Position numbers and translations under genes: made by a program
The notes under the pieces: generated by a model
What the model was told of the DNA's origin: nothing
Databases searched by the model: none
Seen by the model: only the letters and a program-made list of their open reading frames with translations
Source: Clostridiales bacterium
Lineage (GTDB): Bacteria > Bacillota > Clostridia > Lachnospirales > WQUN01
Direction of reading: 5' to 3'
DNA length: 8,607 nt
NCBI GenBank assembly: GCA_031273705.1
Contig: JAISRJ010000025.1
Location: forward strand, 1-8,607
Part shown: one piece after another, positions 1 through 5,360 of the stretch
Layout: each line of letters starts with the position of its first letter
How positions within the stretch are numbered: position 1 is the stretch's first letter

Positions 1-266
1 TCTTGCCGATATCCCGCGCCATAGCGATAGATCACCCAGGCCTCATTTTCCGCATAGCTATATGTATGCACCCAAGAGTCATATATTATCGGAGCATATA
101 TCGCCGCAAAATAAACATAATCCTCGTTCAAAAGGCGTAGCCTATCCCCCGGCTGTGCGTAGTAAAACAGCGGAGTACCCATAAATTCAGGAAAGCCAAG
201 CGTCTCCAATCCATCTTCGGTACGTATTTTCATTCCTTGCCGACCTTTTAACATAGTTTTTAACAT
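1..266 (-). CDS. Hypothetical protein, aromatic-rich, 5' end only (3' end outside window)
   Basis: I do not recognise this protein. The reading frame is open for 88 codons from an ATG at 266 down to the window edge, so the C-terminus is missing. The start is chosen because a strong ribosome binding site (TGGGAGG, 280-274) lies 7 nt upstream; Met5 and Met12 are weaker alternatives. There is no signal peptide or membrane segment. The visible part begins with a short basic stretch (K, R and G rich, residues 1-15), followed by a region unusually rich in Tyr, Trp and Phe (about residues 30-87, including FYYAQPGD and WVIYRYG). This suggests a beta-rich fold, possibly a small SH3-like or carbohydrate-associated domain, but that is inference only. 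It is divergent from abfA across a 445-bp spacer, so the two need not be related in function. Confidence 0.6.
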   Translation of the reverse strand, partial: MLKTMLKGRQGMKIRTEDGLETLGFPEFMGTPLFYYAQPGDRLRLLNEDYVYFAAIYAPIIYDSWVHTYSYAENEAWVIYRYGAGYRQ

Positions 267-310
267 TTGTCAGCCTCCCATATATTTGTTTTCTTAGACC
301 AATATAAAGA

Positions 311-339
311 GCGCGGCGATAGTTTATTAATCGCCGCGT
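311..339 (-). other. Hairpin in the leader of the minus-strand gene, possible attenuator
   Basis: CGCGGCGAT (312-320) and ATCGCCGCG (330-338) form a perfect 9-bp stem with a 9-nt loop, and G311/T339 can add a wobble pair. It lies about 45 nt upstream of the minus-strand start at 266. Read on the minus strand, the stem is followed by CTCTTTATATT, a weak U-rich tract, so it could be an attenuator or leader terminator. On the plus strand no T tract follows. The structure is clear; the function is inferred. Confidence 0.4.
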
Positions 340-511
340 CGTAGAGCAGTAAAGCGTCAATCTCTTCGTTTTAATGGCGTCTGTTGTCCGTTATGAAAAT
401 ATCTTGTTGTTTCGCATTAATTGTCCCATCGGTTAATCAGCAGCCAAAATTGTATTGGTAGTTAGCCGTGATTGAATTAACTAAATAGTAAATCGAACAT
501 AATGTTATATC

Positions 512-533
512 ACTATATATTAACTATATATTA
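512..533. repeat. 11-bp perfect tandem duplication
   Basis: ACTATATATTA occurs twice without a gap (512-522 and 523-533). It lies about 47 bp upstream of the proposed abfA -35 element, in the AT-rich spacer between the minus-strand partial gene and abfA. Apart from this, the hairpin at 311-339 and the abfA control region, I see nothing gene-like in 267-711. Confidence 0.85.
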
Positions 534-579
534 TTCATGAAAGTGTATGAATATTTATCAAAATTTTGTTAGAAATATA

Positions 580-607
580 TTGACAATGAATCATATCATA
601 TGTTAAT
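580..607 (+). promoter_or_regulatory. Probable sigma-A promoter of abfA
   Basis: A perfect -35 hexamer TTGACA (580-585) is followed after 16 bp by GTTAAT (602-607), which matches TATAAT at four of six positions. Transcription would start near 614, giving a leader of about 100 nt before the abfA start at 712. The -35 is strong and the -10 is weak, which fits a regulated promoter. No better candidate was seen in this spacer. Confidence 0.5.
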
Positions 608-618
608 CTACATGTAGA
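607..618. promoter_or_regulatory. 12-bp perfect palindrome at the abfA start site, candidate operator
   Basis: TCTACATGTAGA is a perfect 12-bp palindrome that begins at the last base of the proposed -10 and covers the expected transcription start. A dimeric repressor bound here would block initiation. Arabinose genes in Firmicutes are often controlled by AraR or LacI-type repressors that bind short palindromes, so a sugar-responsive repressor is a reasonable guess. The regulator cannot be named from this window. Confidence 0.4.
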
Positions 619-640
619 AATAAAAAAATTAATAATTAAC

Positions 641-666
641 CCAATTGAAATTACCAATTGAAATTA
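641..666. repeat. 13-bp perfect tandem duplication in the abfA leader
   Basis: CCAATTGAAATTA is repeated head to tail at 641-653 and 654-666. The flanks also share ATTAACCCAA (635-644 and 663-672). Each copy carries the palindromic hexamer CAATTG (642-647, 655-660), and a third CAATTG is at 681-686. The hexamers are therefore 13 and 26 bp apart. This may be a protein-binding array or a slippage duplication. Confidence 0.85.
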
Positions 667-691
667 ACCCAACTGACAATCAATTGGTAAT
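650..691 (+). promoter_or_regulatory. 11-bp inverted repeat just upstream of the abfA ribosome binding site
   Basis: ATTACCAATTG (650-660) and CAATTGGTAAT (681-691) are perfect reverse complements around a 20-nt loop. In the mRNA this would be an 11-bp hairpin ending about 7 nt before the purine-rich ribosome binding site AAAGGGA (698-704). In DNA it could be a looped pair of operator half-sites. The pairing is certain; the role is inferred. Confidence 0.45.
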
Positions 692-711
692 AAGCTGAAA
701 GGGACTTCATT

Positions 712-2247
712 ATGAGGAATGCTTGCCTTGTACTTGAAAAAGATTTCAAGATTTCACCTGTAGACAAAAGAATGTTTGGATCATTTGTGGAACATTTGGG
801 GCGTTGTGTATACAACGGCATTTATGAGCCGGGTCATGAGACCGCTAACCCAAACGGATTCCGCACAGATGTTATAGAATTGGTAAAGGCGCTGAATATA
901 TCGGTAATCCGTTATCCGGGCGGTAATTTTGTATCCGGATATAGATGGGAAGACGGGGTTGGACCGGTTGAAAAGCGCCCATCTCGCTTGGATTTGGCTT
1001 GGCGGACGCTGGAGCCGAATATAATCGGCATAAATGAATTTGCCGAGTGGTGCAAATCGCTCGGCTCCGAACTGATGGTGGCAATTAATCTGGGTACCAG
1101 AGGAATGCAAGACGCGCTGAACTTGCTGGAATACTGCAATCATCCTTCTGGCAGTCTGTACAGTGATATGCGAATAAGCCACGGAGCAAAAGCGCCGCAC
1201 AATGTAAAACTGTGGTGTTTGGGTAATGAGATGGATGGCCCTTGGCAGACAGGCCATAAGACAGCCGGGGAATATGGCAGAATTGCCGCTGAAACCGCCC
1301 GCGCCATGAAAGCTATGTATCCTGATATTGAACTGGTTGCTTGCGGCAGTTCTCACGCGAAAATGCCGACATTCGCCGATTGGGAAGCCGAAGTGCTTGC
1401 GGAAGCGTATGACACTGTGGATTATGTTTCGTTGCACCAATATTTCTCCAACGAAACGAGCGATACAAAGAATTTCTTGGCGTGTTCCTTGGAAACAGAT
1501 TATTTTATCAAATCCGTTGTCTCCATCTGCGATTACATAAAAGCCAAAAAACGAGGCAAAAAGGATATTAACCTTAGCTTTGACGAGTGGAATGTCTGGT
1601 ATCACTCCAAAAAAACCGACGATAAAGTGATGAAAGACGATCCTTGGAAAATTGCGCCGGGGTTGCTTGAAGATGTATATGCCTTTGAAGACGCCTTGGT
1701 TATAGGCTGCGTACTTATTACGTTTCTAAAGCACGCGGACAGAATAAAGATTGCGTGTCTTGCCCAATTGGTGAATGTAATCGCCCCTATTATGACAAAA
1801 CAGGGGGGCGGAATTTGCAGACAGACTATTTTCTATCCTTTCCTGCATGTATCCACTTTCGGACGCGGAGAAGTTCTGCTACCTGTCACTTTTTCGGAAA
1901 AATATGACAGCGCGGATTTTACGGATGTGCCTTATCTGGAAACGGTTGGTGTTATTAATGAAGAGGAAGCAGCGCTTACGATCTTTGTGGTCAATCGTGA
2001 CCTGGAAAATTCTATTAATATGCGATGTTCACTAAAAGGCTTTGAGGATTATAAAATTGTTAAGCACATTGTTTATCAGAGTGAAAATCTTAAAGCTGTA
2101 AATACCGTGGATAGCCCCGATAATGTTATCCCTGTCGAAAAACCCGTTATTTACGATACAGATGAAACCGGTTCGCCGGTGATTAACTTGCCGAACGCGT
2201 CATGGAATGTTTTGAGATTCAAAATAAACTGCGGCAATGCGCTATAG
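712..2247 (+). CDS. abfA: Alpha-L-arabinofuranosidase, glycoside hydrolase family 51
   Basis: A retaining exo-hydrolase that removes terminal alpha-L-arabinofuranosyl residues from arabinan or arabinoxylan oligosaccharides. At 511 residues it has the usual length of intracellular GH51 enzymes (about 500) and has no signal peptide, so it should act in the cytoplasm on imported oligosaccharides. The N-terminal part is the TIM-barrel catalytic domain. Family motifs are RYPGGNF (residues 67-73), LGNEMDGPWQ (170-179) with the acid/base Glu173, and FDEWNVWY (290-297) with the nucleophile Glu292. LLKHADR-type and RQTIFYPF motifs follow at about 338-377, then a C-terminal beta domain (about 385-511). 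One oddity is Cys369, where I expect Trp before the RQTIFYPF motif. The start is supported by AAAGGGA 7 nt upstream. It appears monocistronic, with its own promoter region and a strong terminator 40 bp downstream. No transporter or other arabinose gene is visible in the window. Confidence 0.95.
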   Translation: MRNACLVLEKDFKISPVDKRMFGSFVEHLGRCVYNGIYEPGHETANPNGFRTDVIELVKALNISVIRYPGGNFVSGYRWEDGVGPVEKRPSRLDLAWRTLEPNIIGINEFAEWCKSLGSELMVAINLGTRGMQDALNLLEYCNHPSGSLYSDMRISHGAKAPHNVKLWCLGNEMDGPWQTGHKTAGEYGRIAAETARAMKAMYPDIELVACGSSHAKMPTFADWEAEVLAEAYDTVDYVSLHQYFSNETSDTKNFLACSLETDYFIKSVVSICDYIKAKKRGKKDINLSFDEWNVWYHSKKTDDKVMKDDPWKIAPGLLEDVYAFEDALVIGCVLITFLKHADRIKIACLAQLVNVIAPIMTKQGGGICRQTIFYPFLHVSTFGRGEVLLPVTFSEKYDSADFTDVPYLETVGVINEEEAALTIFVVNRDLENSINMRCSLKGFEDYKIVKHIVYQSENLKAVNTVDSPDNVIPVEKPVIYDTDETGSPVINLPNASWNVLRFKINCGNAL

Positions 2248-2286
2248 AGCACATACTAGATAGTGCGCTAATAGTACCCATTACAC

Positions 2287-2324
2287 AAATAAGGCTTCCG
2301 GAGTAACTTCCGGGAGCCTTATTT
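2287..2324 (+). terminator. Strong hairpin terminator after abfA, possibly bidirectional
   Basis: AAATAAGGCTTCCGG (2287-2301) pairs with CCGGGAGCCTTATTT (2310-2324), and A2302/T2309 extends it, giving a 16-bp stem with a 6-nt loop. The only non-Watson-Crick pair is T2297 with G2314, which is a U-G wobble in the plus transcript. The arm ends in T residues, with A residues at the mirror position, so it could also stop the convergent tRNA transcript ending at 2331. Confidence 0.85.
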
Positions 2325-2330
2325 TACGCC

Positions 2331-2403
2331 AGCCGACGACCGGACTTGAACCGGTAACCTATTGATTACAAGTCAATTGCTCTGCCAATTGAGCTACGTC
2401 GGC
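2331..2403 (-). tRNA. tRNA-Thr (anticodon UGU)
   Basis: The minus strand folds into a standard 73-nt cloverleaf. The 7-bp acceptor stem is GCCGACG with CGTCGGC, the D stem is GCTC/GAGC, the anticodon stem ATTGA/TCAAT holds loop CTTGTAA (anticodon TGT, threonine), and the T stem ACCGG/CCGGT holds loop TTCAAGT. The discriminator base is U and no CCA follows, so CCA must be added after transcription. It converges on abfA across the shared hairpin at 2287-2324. Confidence 0.97.
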
Positions 2404-2628
2404 GGATTAACGTTACTACTTATCCGAAGTATCTGGAGTGACTTGGCACATTAACGGGACAACTTCCGCAGGCAAGCGGCAGTGATGATGGCAAAGGGAA
2501 CAAAAGTGGCAAAATTCCAGGTACTCTGAATTTTGGCAGACTTGTTGTATAGATTGCTACGTTTATAGCTTTTTGCCCTGGGGATTTACCCTGTTAAAGT
2601 GACATAACTGAGCAACAAGGAATTAATA
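2404..2628 (-). ncRNA. Candidate long structured leader of tRNA-Thr or adjoining small RNA
   Basis: This stretch has no convincing coding frame on either strand. It would be transcribed from the near-consensus minus-strand promoter at 2635-2663. On the minus strand CTTGTTG (2619-2613) pairs with CAACAAG (2547-2541), CAAAATTC (2535-2528) pairs with GAATTTTG (2517-2510), and a small CCGC/GCGG hairpin lies near 2480-2467. I find no U-rich terminator between these and the tRNA, so a tRNA precursor with an unusually long leader is as likely as a free RNA. I do not recognise a known RNA family. Confidence 0.3.
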
Positions 2629-2634
2629 GTTATT

Positions 2635-2663
2635 ATTTTAACGTTGGTGGCGGGGAATGTCAA
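2635..2663 (-). promoter_or_regulatory. Near-consensus sigma-A promoter facing tRNA-Thr
   Basis: On the minus strand TTGACA (2663-2658, six of six) is followed after exactly 17 bp by TAAAAT (2640-2635, five of six). Initiation would be near 2628, about 225 nt before the tRNA 5' end. It is the best promoter match I found in the window. It is directly preceded by 13-bp repeats that carry A/T tracts. Confidence 0.65.
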
Positions 2664-2701
2664 CAACGAATTTTCACAACGAATTTTCTTAGTGAATTTT
2701 C
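2663..2701. repeat. 13-bp tandem repeat, two perfect copies and one imperfect
   Basis: ACAACGAATTTTC occurs at 2663-2675 and 2676-2688, followed by TTAGTGAATTTTC at 2689-2701. The core GAATTTTC recurs every 13 bp. The first copy touches the -35 of the minus-strand promoter, which places the A/T tracts where an UP element would sit. Confidence 0.85.
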
Positions 2702-2784
2702 TTAGCGTGTCTGAAAGGATTTTTAACCAGAATTGCCAAGAAATGCACGCGTCTTAGGCGGCGCGAGTATGTTACTGACACTCT

Positions 2785-2940
2785 CTAACCGGCGTCACAA
2801 CGTTTGCAAACTTTTAATTTTTTGCCGGAATCGTCCGTCTTTTCCCATAAAAGTTTAACGCCTGTGCGGGAGCAAGACGGGCATGTTCCGCGCCAATTGG
2901 GGGTGCTTTTTATACCTCTGCCGCGTTTGTTCTTAGCCAT
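2785..2940 (-). CDS. Small zinc-ribbon protein, 51 residues
   Basis: Reading from ATG at 2940 to TAG at 2785 gives a 51-residue, strongly basic protein. The N-terminal 18 residues are Lys/Arg rich (begins MAKNKRGRGIKSTPNW). Two cysteine pairs follow, Cys20-x2-Cys23 and Cys45-x2-Cys48, spaced as in a treble-clef or zinc-ribbon fold, with a Lys-rich hairpin between them and the chain ending three residues after Cys48. I have the impression that similar small proteins are conserved in Firmicutes, but I know no established function. The basic tail and single zinc ribbon would suit nucleic-acid or ribosome binding. It is not L32 or L33 by sequence. The ribosome binding site is weak (GGATGTGA upstream of ATG). 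A promoter lies 25-53 bp upstream. It is divergent from spoIIIA, and I see no clear terminator before the tRNA leader. Confidence 0.8.
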   Translation of the reverse strand: MAKNKRGRGIKSTPNWRGTCPSCSRTGVKLLWEKTDDSGKKLKVCKRCDAG

Positions 2941-2964
2941 ATTATTTCACATCCAATCGAAAAA

Positions 2965-2993
2965 ATTATATTCTATATTCTAAAATTACTAAA
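2965..2993 (-). promoter_or_regulatory. Probable promoter of the zinc-ribbon gene
   Basis: On the minus strand a perfect TATAAT (2970-2965) lies 17 bp from TTTAGT (2993-2988), a poor -35 that matches TTGACA at three of six positions. The expected start is near 2958, leaving a leader of about 18 nt. The weak -35 falls inside the first unit of an 18-bp triple repeat, so an activator or upstream DNA element could compensate. Confidence 0.5.
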
Positions 2994-3037
2994 GCCCCTT
3001 TAATTACTAAAGACCTTTTAATTACTAAAGACCTTTT
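2984..3037. repeat. 18-bp tandem repeat, three copies
   Basis: The unit AATTACTAAAGACCTTTT occurs at 3002-3019 and 3020-3037 exactly, and a variant (AATTACTAAAGCCCCTTT) at 2984-3001, with no gaps. Without spacers it is not a CRISPR array. It lies in the spacer between the divergent zinc-ribbon and spoIIIA genes and overlaps the zinc-ribbon -35. Confidence 0.9.
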
Positions 3038-3040
3038 ATT

Positions 3041-3058
3041 TACAATCTCTACAATCTC
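3041..3058. repeat. 9-bp perfect tandem duplication
   Basis: TACAATCTC occurs at 3041-3049 and 3050-3058. It begins only 4 bp after the 18-bp triple repeat, in the same spacer. Confidence 0.8.
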
Positions 3059-3103
3059 ATTTATTTTAGCCGGTCAATCCAAGTCTGTCAAGATACAAAT
3101 CTT

Positions 3104-3125
3104 TTTTCTATCCATTTTCTATCCA
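3104..3125. repeat. 11-bp perfect tandem duplication
   Basis: TTTTCTATCCA occurs at 3104-3114 and 3115-3125, upstream of the proposed spoIIIA promoter. Confidence 0.85.
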
Positions 3126-3170
3126 GAAAATCTTATACGCCCTAGTAAAATCAATCGAATATTTATACTG

Positions 3171-3199
3171 TCATAAATCTACTGGACGTGCCATATCAT
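3171..3199 (+). promoter_or_regulatory. Candidate sigma-E promoter of the spoIIIA operon
   Basis: TCATAAA (3171-3177) resembles the sigma-E -35 (ATA core). After 14 bp it is followed by CATATCAT (3192-3199), which matches the sigma-E -10 CATACAAT at six of eight positions. Initiation near 3206 would leave a leader of about 37 nt before spoIIIAA. In Bacillus subtilis spoIIIA is transcribed by mother-cell sigma-E, which makes this site plausible. The call rests on one short match in AT-rich DNA. Confidence 0.45.
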
Positions 3200-3242
3200 G
3201 TACAAATGGTTTTTTGATTAGGTAAAGAAGTCGGAGGATGGC

Positions 3243-4202
3243 ATGAGTACAAAAGAAATTATTTGCGGGTATCTTTCGCGGAAAACAAAGGAGATTCTAA
3301 CATCTCTATCGGATTACTTTTTTTCGGAAATTACGGAAATTCACTTGCGAGTCAATAAACCCTTAATTATTCGGAGAAAGAACCAAGAATATTTCTTAAA
3401 AGAAGATGTTTGTCTAAAAGGAAAAACTTCTTTCACTCAATCTCCGGATGAGGCGTATCTAGTATCGGCTTTAGATATTCAGGAATCTCTGTCTTTGATG
3501 AGCGATTATTCCCTGTATGCCTTCGAGGAGGAGTTGCGAAGCGGATACATAACGCTTACAGGCGGTCATAGGGTCGGCATTACAGGTAAAGCTTCTGTTT
3601 TGGATAATCAATCGGGTAATCAGATTTATGTAATGAAGAATATAAATGGTTTAAACATAAGAATCTCTCACGAGATAAAAGGCTGTGCCGATTCGATTAT
3701 AGAAAAAATCTCTATCCCGCGGTTGTATCACACAATGATTATTTCCCCGCCAGGTTGTGGAAAAACTACGCTGCTGAGGGATATAATCCGTCAGCTTTCG
3801 GATGGCAGGCAAGGCAGATTTTCGGGATACACTGTCGGGGTGGCGGACGAACGCTCAGAAATAGCGGGTTGCTATCGGGGCATACCGCAAAATGATGTAG
3901 GTATTCGGACGGATATTTTGGATGGCTTTCCCAAGTCTATCGGAATGACCATGCTCTTGCGGGCAATGTCGCCTCAAGTAATAGCCGTGGATGAGCTGGG
4001 CGGCAAACGAGATATAAATGCCGTAGAGGATATAATCAACGCCGGTGTATGTCTGGTTTGTACCGTTCACGCCAGGGACTTGAATGACGCTCGTCAAAAA
4101 TCCGCTTTATTAGAATTGTTTAATATTTTTGAAAGGTTTATTGTTCTTAAAGTACCCGGGGTTATAGAAGGGGTTTATGATTCGGAGGAGCGACAGATAT
4201 GA
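3243..4202 (+). CDS. spoIIIAA: Stage III sporulation protein AA, channel ATPase
   Basis: Cytoplasmic ATPase of the mother-cell side of the SpoIIIA-SpoIIQ channel, related to type II/IV secretion ATPases; it is thought to power assembly or transport across the septum. At 319 residues it is close to the family length. The Walker A motif is PPGCGKTT (169-176, Lys174) and Walker B is VIAVDELGG (246-254, Asp250/Glu251). The family signature RSEIAGCYRGIPQNDVG (204-220) lies between them, and a conserved TVHARD segment is at 274-279. No membrane segments are seen, as expected. The ATG at 3243 is preceded by GGAGG (3232-3236). It is the first gene of the operon, and its stop overlaps the start of spoIIIAB (ATGA at 4199-4202), implying translational coupling. 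Confidence 0.96.
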   Translation: MSTKEIICGYLSRKTKEILTSLSDYFFSEITEIHLRVNKPLIIRRKNQEYFLKEDVCLKGKTSFTQSPDEAYLVSALDIQESLSLMSDYSLYAFEEELRSGYITLTGGHRVGITGKASVLDNQSGNQIYVMKNINGLNIRISHEIKGCADSIIEKISIPRLYHTMIISPPGCGKTTLLRDIIRQLSDGRQGRFSGYTVGVADERSEIAGCYRGIPQNDVGIRTDILDGFPKSIGMTMLLRAMSPQVIAVDELGGKRDINAVEDIINAGVCLVCTVHARDLNDARQKSALLELFNIFERFIVLKVPGVIEGVYDSEERQI

Positions 4203-4720
4203 TTATGAAAATAATCGGTTCGATAGTAGTTTGCGCGTCCTCGTCTTTGATAGGATTTTACTTTGCTAATGCCGACGGTTTTCGTATAAACGAGCTTAAC
4301 GAATGGAAAAGAGCTTTATTGATCCTTCGGTCGGAAATAGCCTTTACCAGATCCCCCTTGGCGGAGGCAGCCGAAACTATCAGTACGAGGGTGGGGAAGC
4401 CGGTCAATGCTATTTTTAAAGAATTAGCCTCCAGCCTTTCACAACGCGCTGGAAACGATACCTTTGAAATTTGGGAATCTACAATTAGCGTCAAGCACAA
4501 ATCCAGCTATCTGTGCCGAGAGGATTGGCAGTGTCTTAAGGATTTTGGAAAGACCCTCGGCAACTTGGATAAGTCCATGCAGCTTAGCGCCATAGATCAA
4601 ACCATCTCTTATATAGATTTAAAAACAATTACCGTTAGAGTGAGTGACGAAAAGAATAAAAAACTCTATGGCAGTTTGGGTATCTTGGGCGGCTTACTGA
4701 TCGTGGTCATCTTGTTATAA
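4199..4720 (+). CDS. spoIIIAB: Stage III sporulation protein AB, membrane component of the channel
   Basis: Membrane protein of the SpoIIIA complex, with distant similarity to type II secretion GspF-like proteins. It has 173 residues, close to the usual length. A hydrophobic segment at residues 3-24 is followed by a mostly helical soluble domain that contains the typical ELNEWKRALLILRSEI stretch (about 31-48), and a second hydrophobic segment ends the chain (about 157-173). The ATG at 4199 overlaps the spoIIIAA stop. It is preferred over the ATG at 4205 because GGAGGAG (4184-4190) is 10 nt away rather than 16. Confidence 0.94.
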   Translation: MIMKIIGSIVVCASSSLIGFYFANADGFRINELNEWKRALLILRSEIAFTRSPLAEAAETISTRVGKPVNAIFKELASSLSQRAGNDTFEIWESTISVKHKSSYLCREDWQCLKDFGKTLGNLDKSMQLSAIDQTISYIDLKTITVRVSDEKNKKLYGSLGILGGLLIVVILL

Positions 4721-4745
4721 CCGTCAGGAGAGAAATGAGGAAGTC

Positions 4746-4940
4746 ATGGATATACAAGTCGTATTTCAAATCGCGGCCGTCGGAATTTTGGTGGCGGTAT
4801 TGGATCAGGTTCTAAAACGCGCCGGGCGTGAAGAACAGGCCATGATGACCACCTTGGCTGGGCTTATTGTGGTGTTGTTTTGGATTATCCAATATATAAG
4901 CCAACTTTTTAACAATATTCAGACAGTATTCAAATTGTGA
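4746..4940 (+). CDS. spoIIIAC: Stage III sporulation protein AC, small two-helix membrane protein
   Basis: A 64-residue integral membrane protein with two hydrophobic helices (about 5-23 and 36-57) joined by a charged turn (KRAGREEQ, 24-31). Length and topology match the family exactly. It shares ancestry with the first half of SpoIIIAD, visible here as the same helix-RR/KR turn-helix layout. Its channel role is structural and not precisely known. The ATG at 4746 follows GAGG (4738-4741 region) and lies 25 bp after spoIIIAB. Confidence 0.95.
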   Translation: MDIQVVFQIAAVGILVAVLDQVLKRAGREEQAMMTTLAGLIVVLFWIIQYISQLFNNIQTVFKL

Positions 4941-4949
4941 GGCGATTTT

Positions 4950-5336
4950 ATGGAAATCGCAAAGATTGTCGGCGTCGGAATAATCAGCCTCATTCTCATA
5001 ATGACAATGCGCAGACAAAACGCGGAATACGCCTTGTTAATCAGCATTGCCGCCAGCTGCATTATCTTTTTCATGATCATGCCGTTTCTCGGTCAGGCGA
5101 TTGGCGTTTTAGAAAACATTTCCGCGCTAATGAGCACAAGTACGCAATATATCGGCTTGATATTAAAAATTATAGCTATTGCCTATATAGCGGAGTTTGG
5201 AGCGCAAATTTGCGTAGACGCGGGTGAATCGGCCATCGCTTCTAAAATAGAATTGGGTGGCAAAGCTTTGATTCTAATCACGTCCACACCGATATTGTTC
5301 GGACTGATTAATCTAATAAACGCTATAATGCCTTAG
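4950..5336 (+). CDS. spoIIIAD: Stage III sporulation protein AD, membrane protein
   Basis: A 128-residue membrane protein with about four hydrophobic segments (6-20, 27-50, 66-82 and 106-124). The family signature spans IAEFGAQICVDAGESAIASK (80-99) and the following ELGGKALIL. The first half resembles SpoIIIAC. The start at 4950 lies 9 bp after the spoIIIAC stop, with GTGAGG overlapping that stop as ribosome binding site. A 96-residue frame overlapping it from 4937 is a frame-shifted shadow. Confidence 0.95.
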   Translation: MEIAKIVGVGIISLILIMTMRRQNAEYALLISIAASCIIFFMIMPFLGQAIGVLENISALMSTSTQYIGLILKIIAIAYIAEFGAQICVDAGESAIASKIELGGKALILITSTPILFGLINLINAIMP

Positions 5337-5360
5337 ATTTATAAACCAAAGAGGTAACTT

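Noticed and set aside
781..1605. A 274-codon open frame antisense to abfA
   Set aside because: It lies wholly inside the well-supported GH51 gene, has no ribosome binding site or recognisable motif, and its composition is that of a reverse-complement shadow.
2442..2552. Open plus-strand stretch rich in Gly, Ser and Lys codons, and a minus-strand frame over the same bases
   Set aside because: Neither has a start codon with a ribosome binding site or a recognisable domain; the region fits a structured transcript leader better.
2984..3037. 18-bp triple repeat as a CRISPR array
   Set aside because: The units are contiguous with no spacers, are too short, and no cas genes are present.
4937..5227. 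A 96-codon plus-strand frame overlapping spoIIIAD
   Set aside because: It is the frame-shifted shadow of spoIIIAD, whose protein has the clear family signature.
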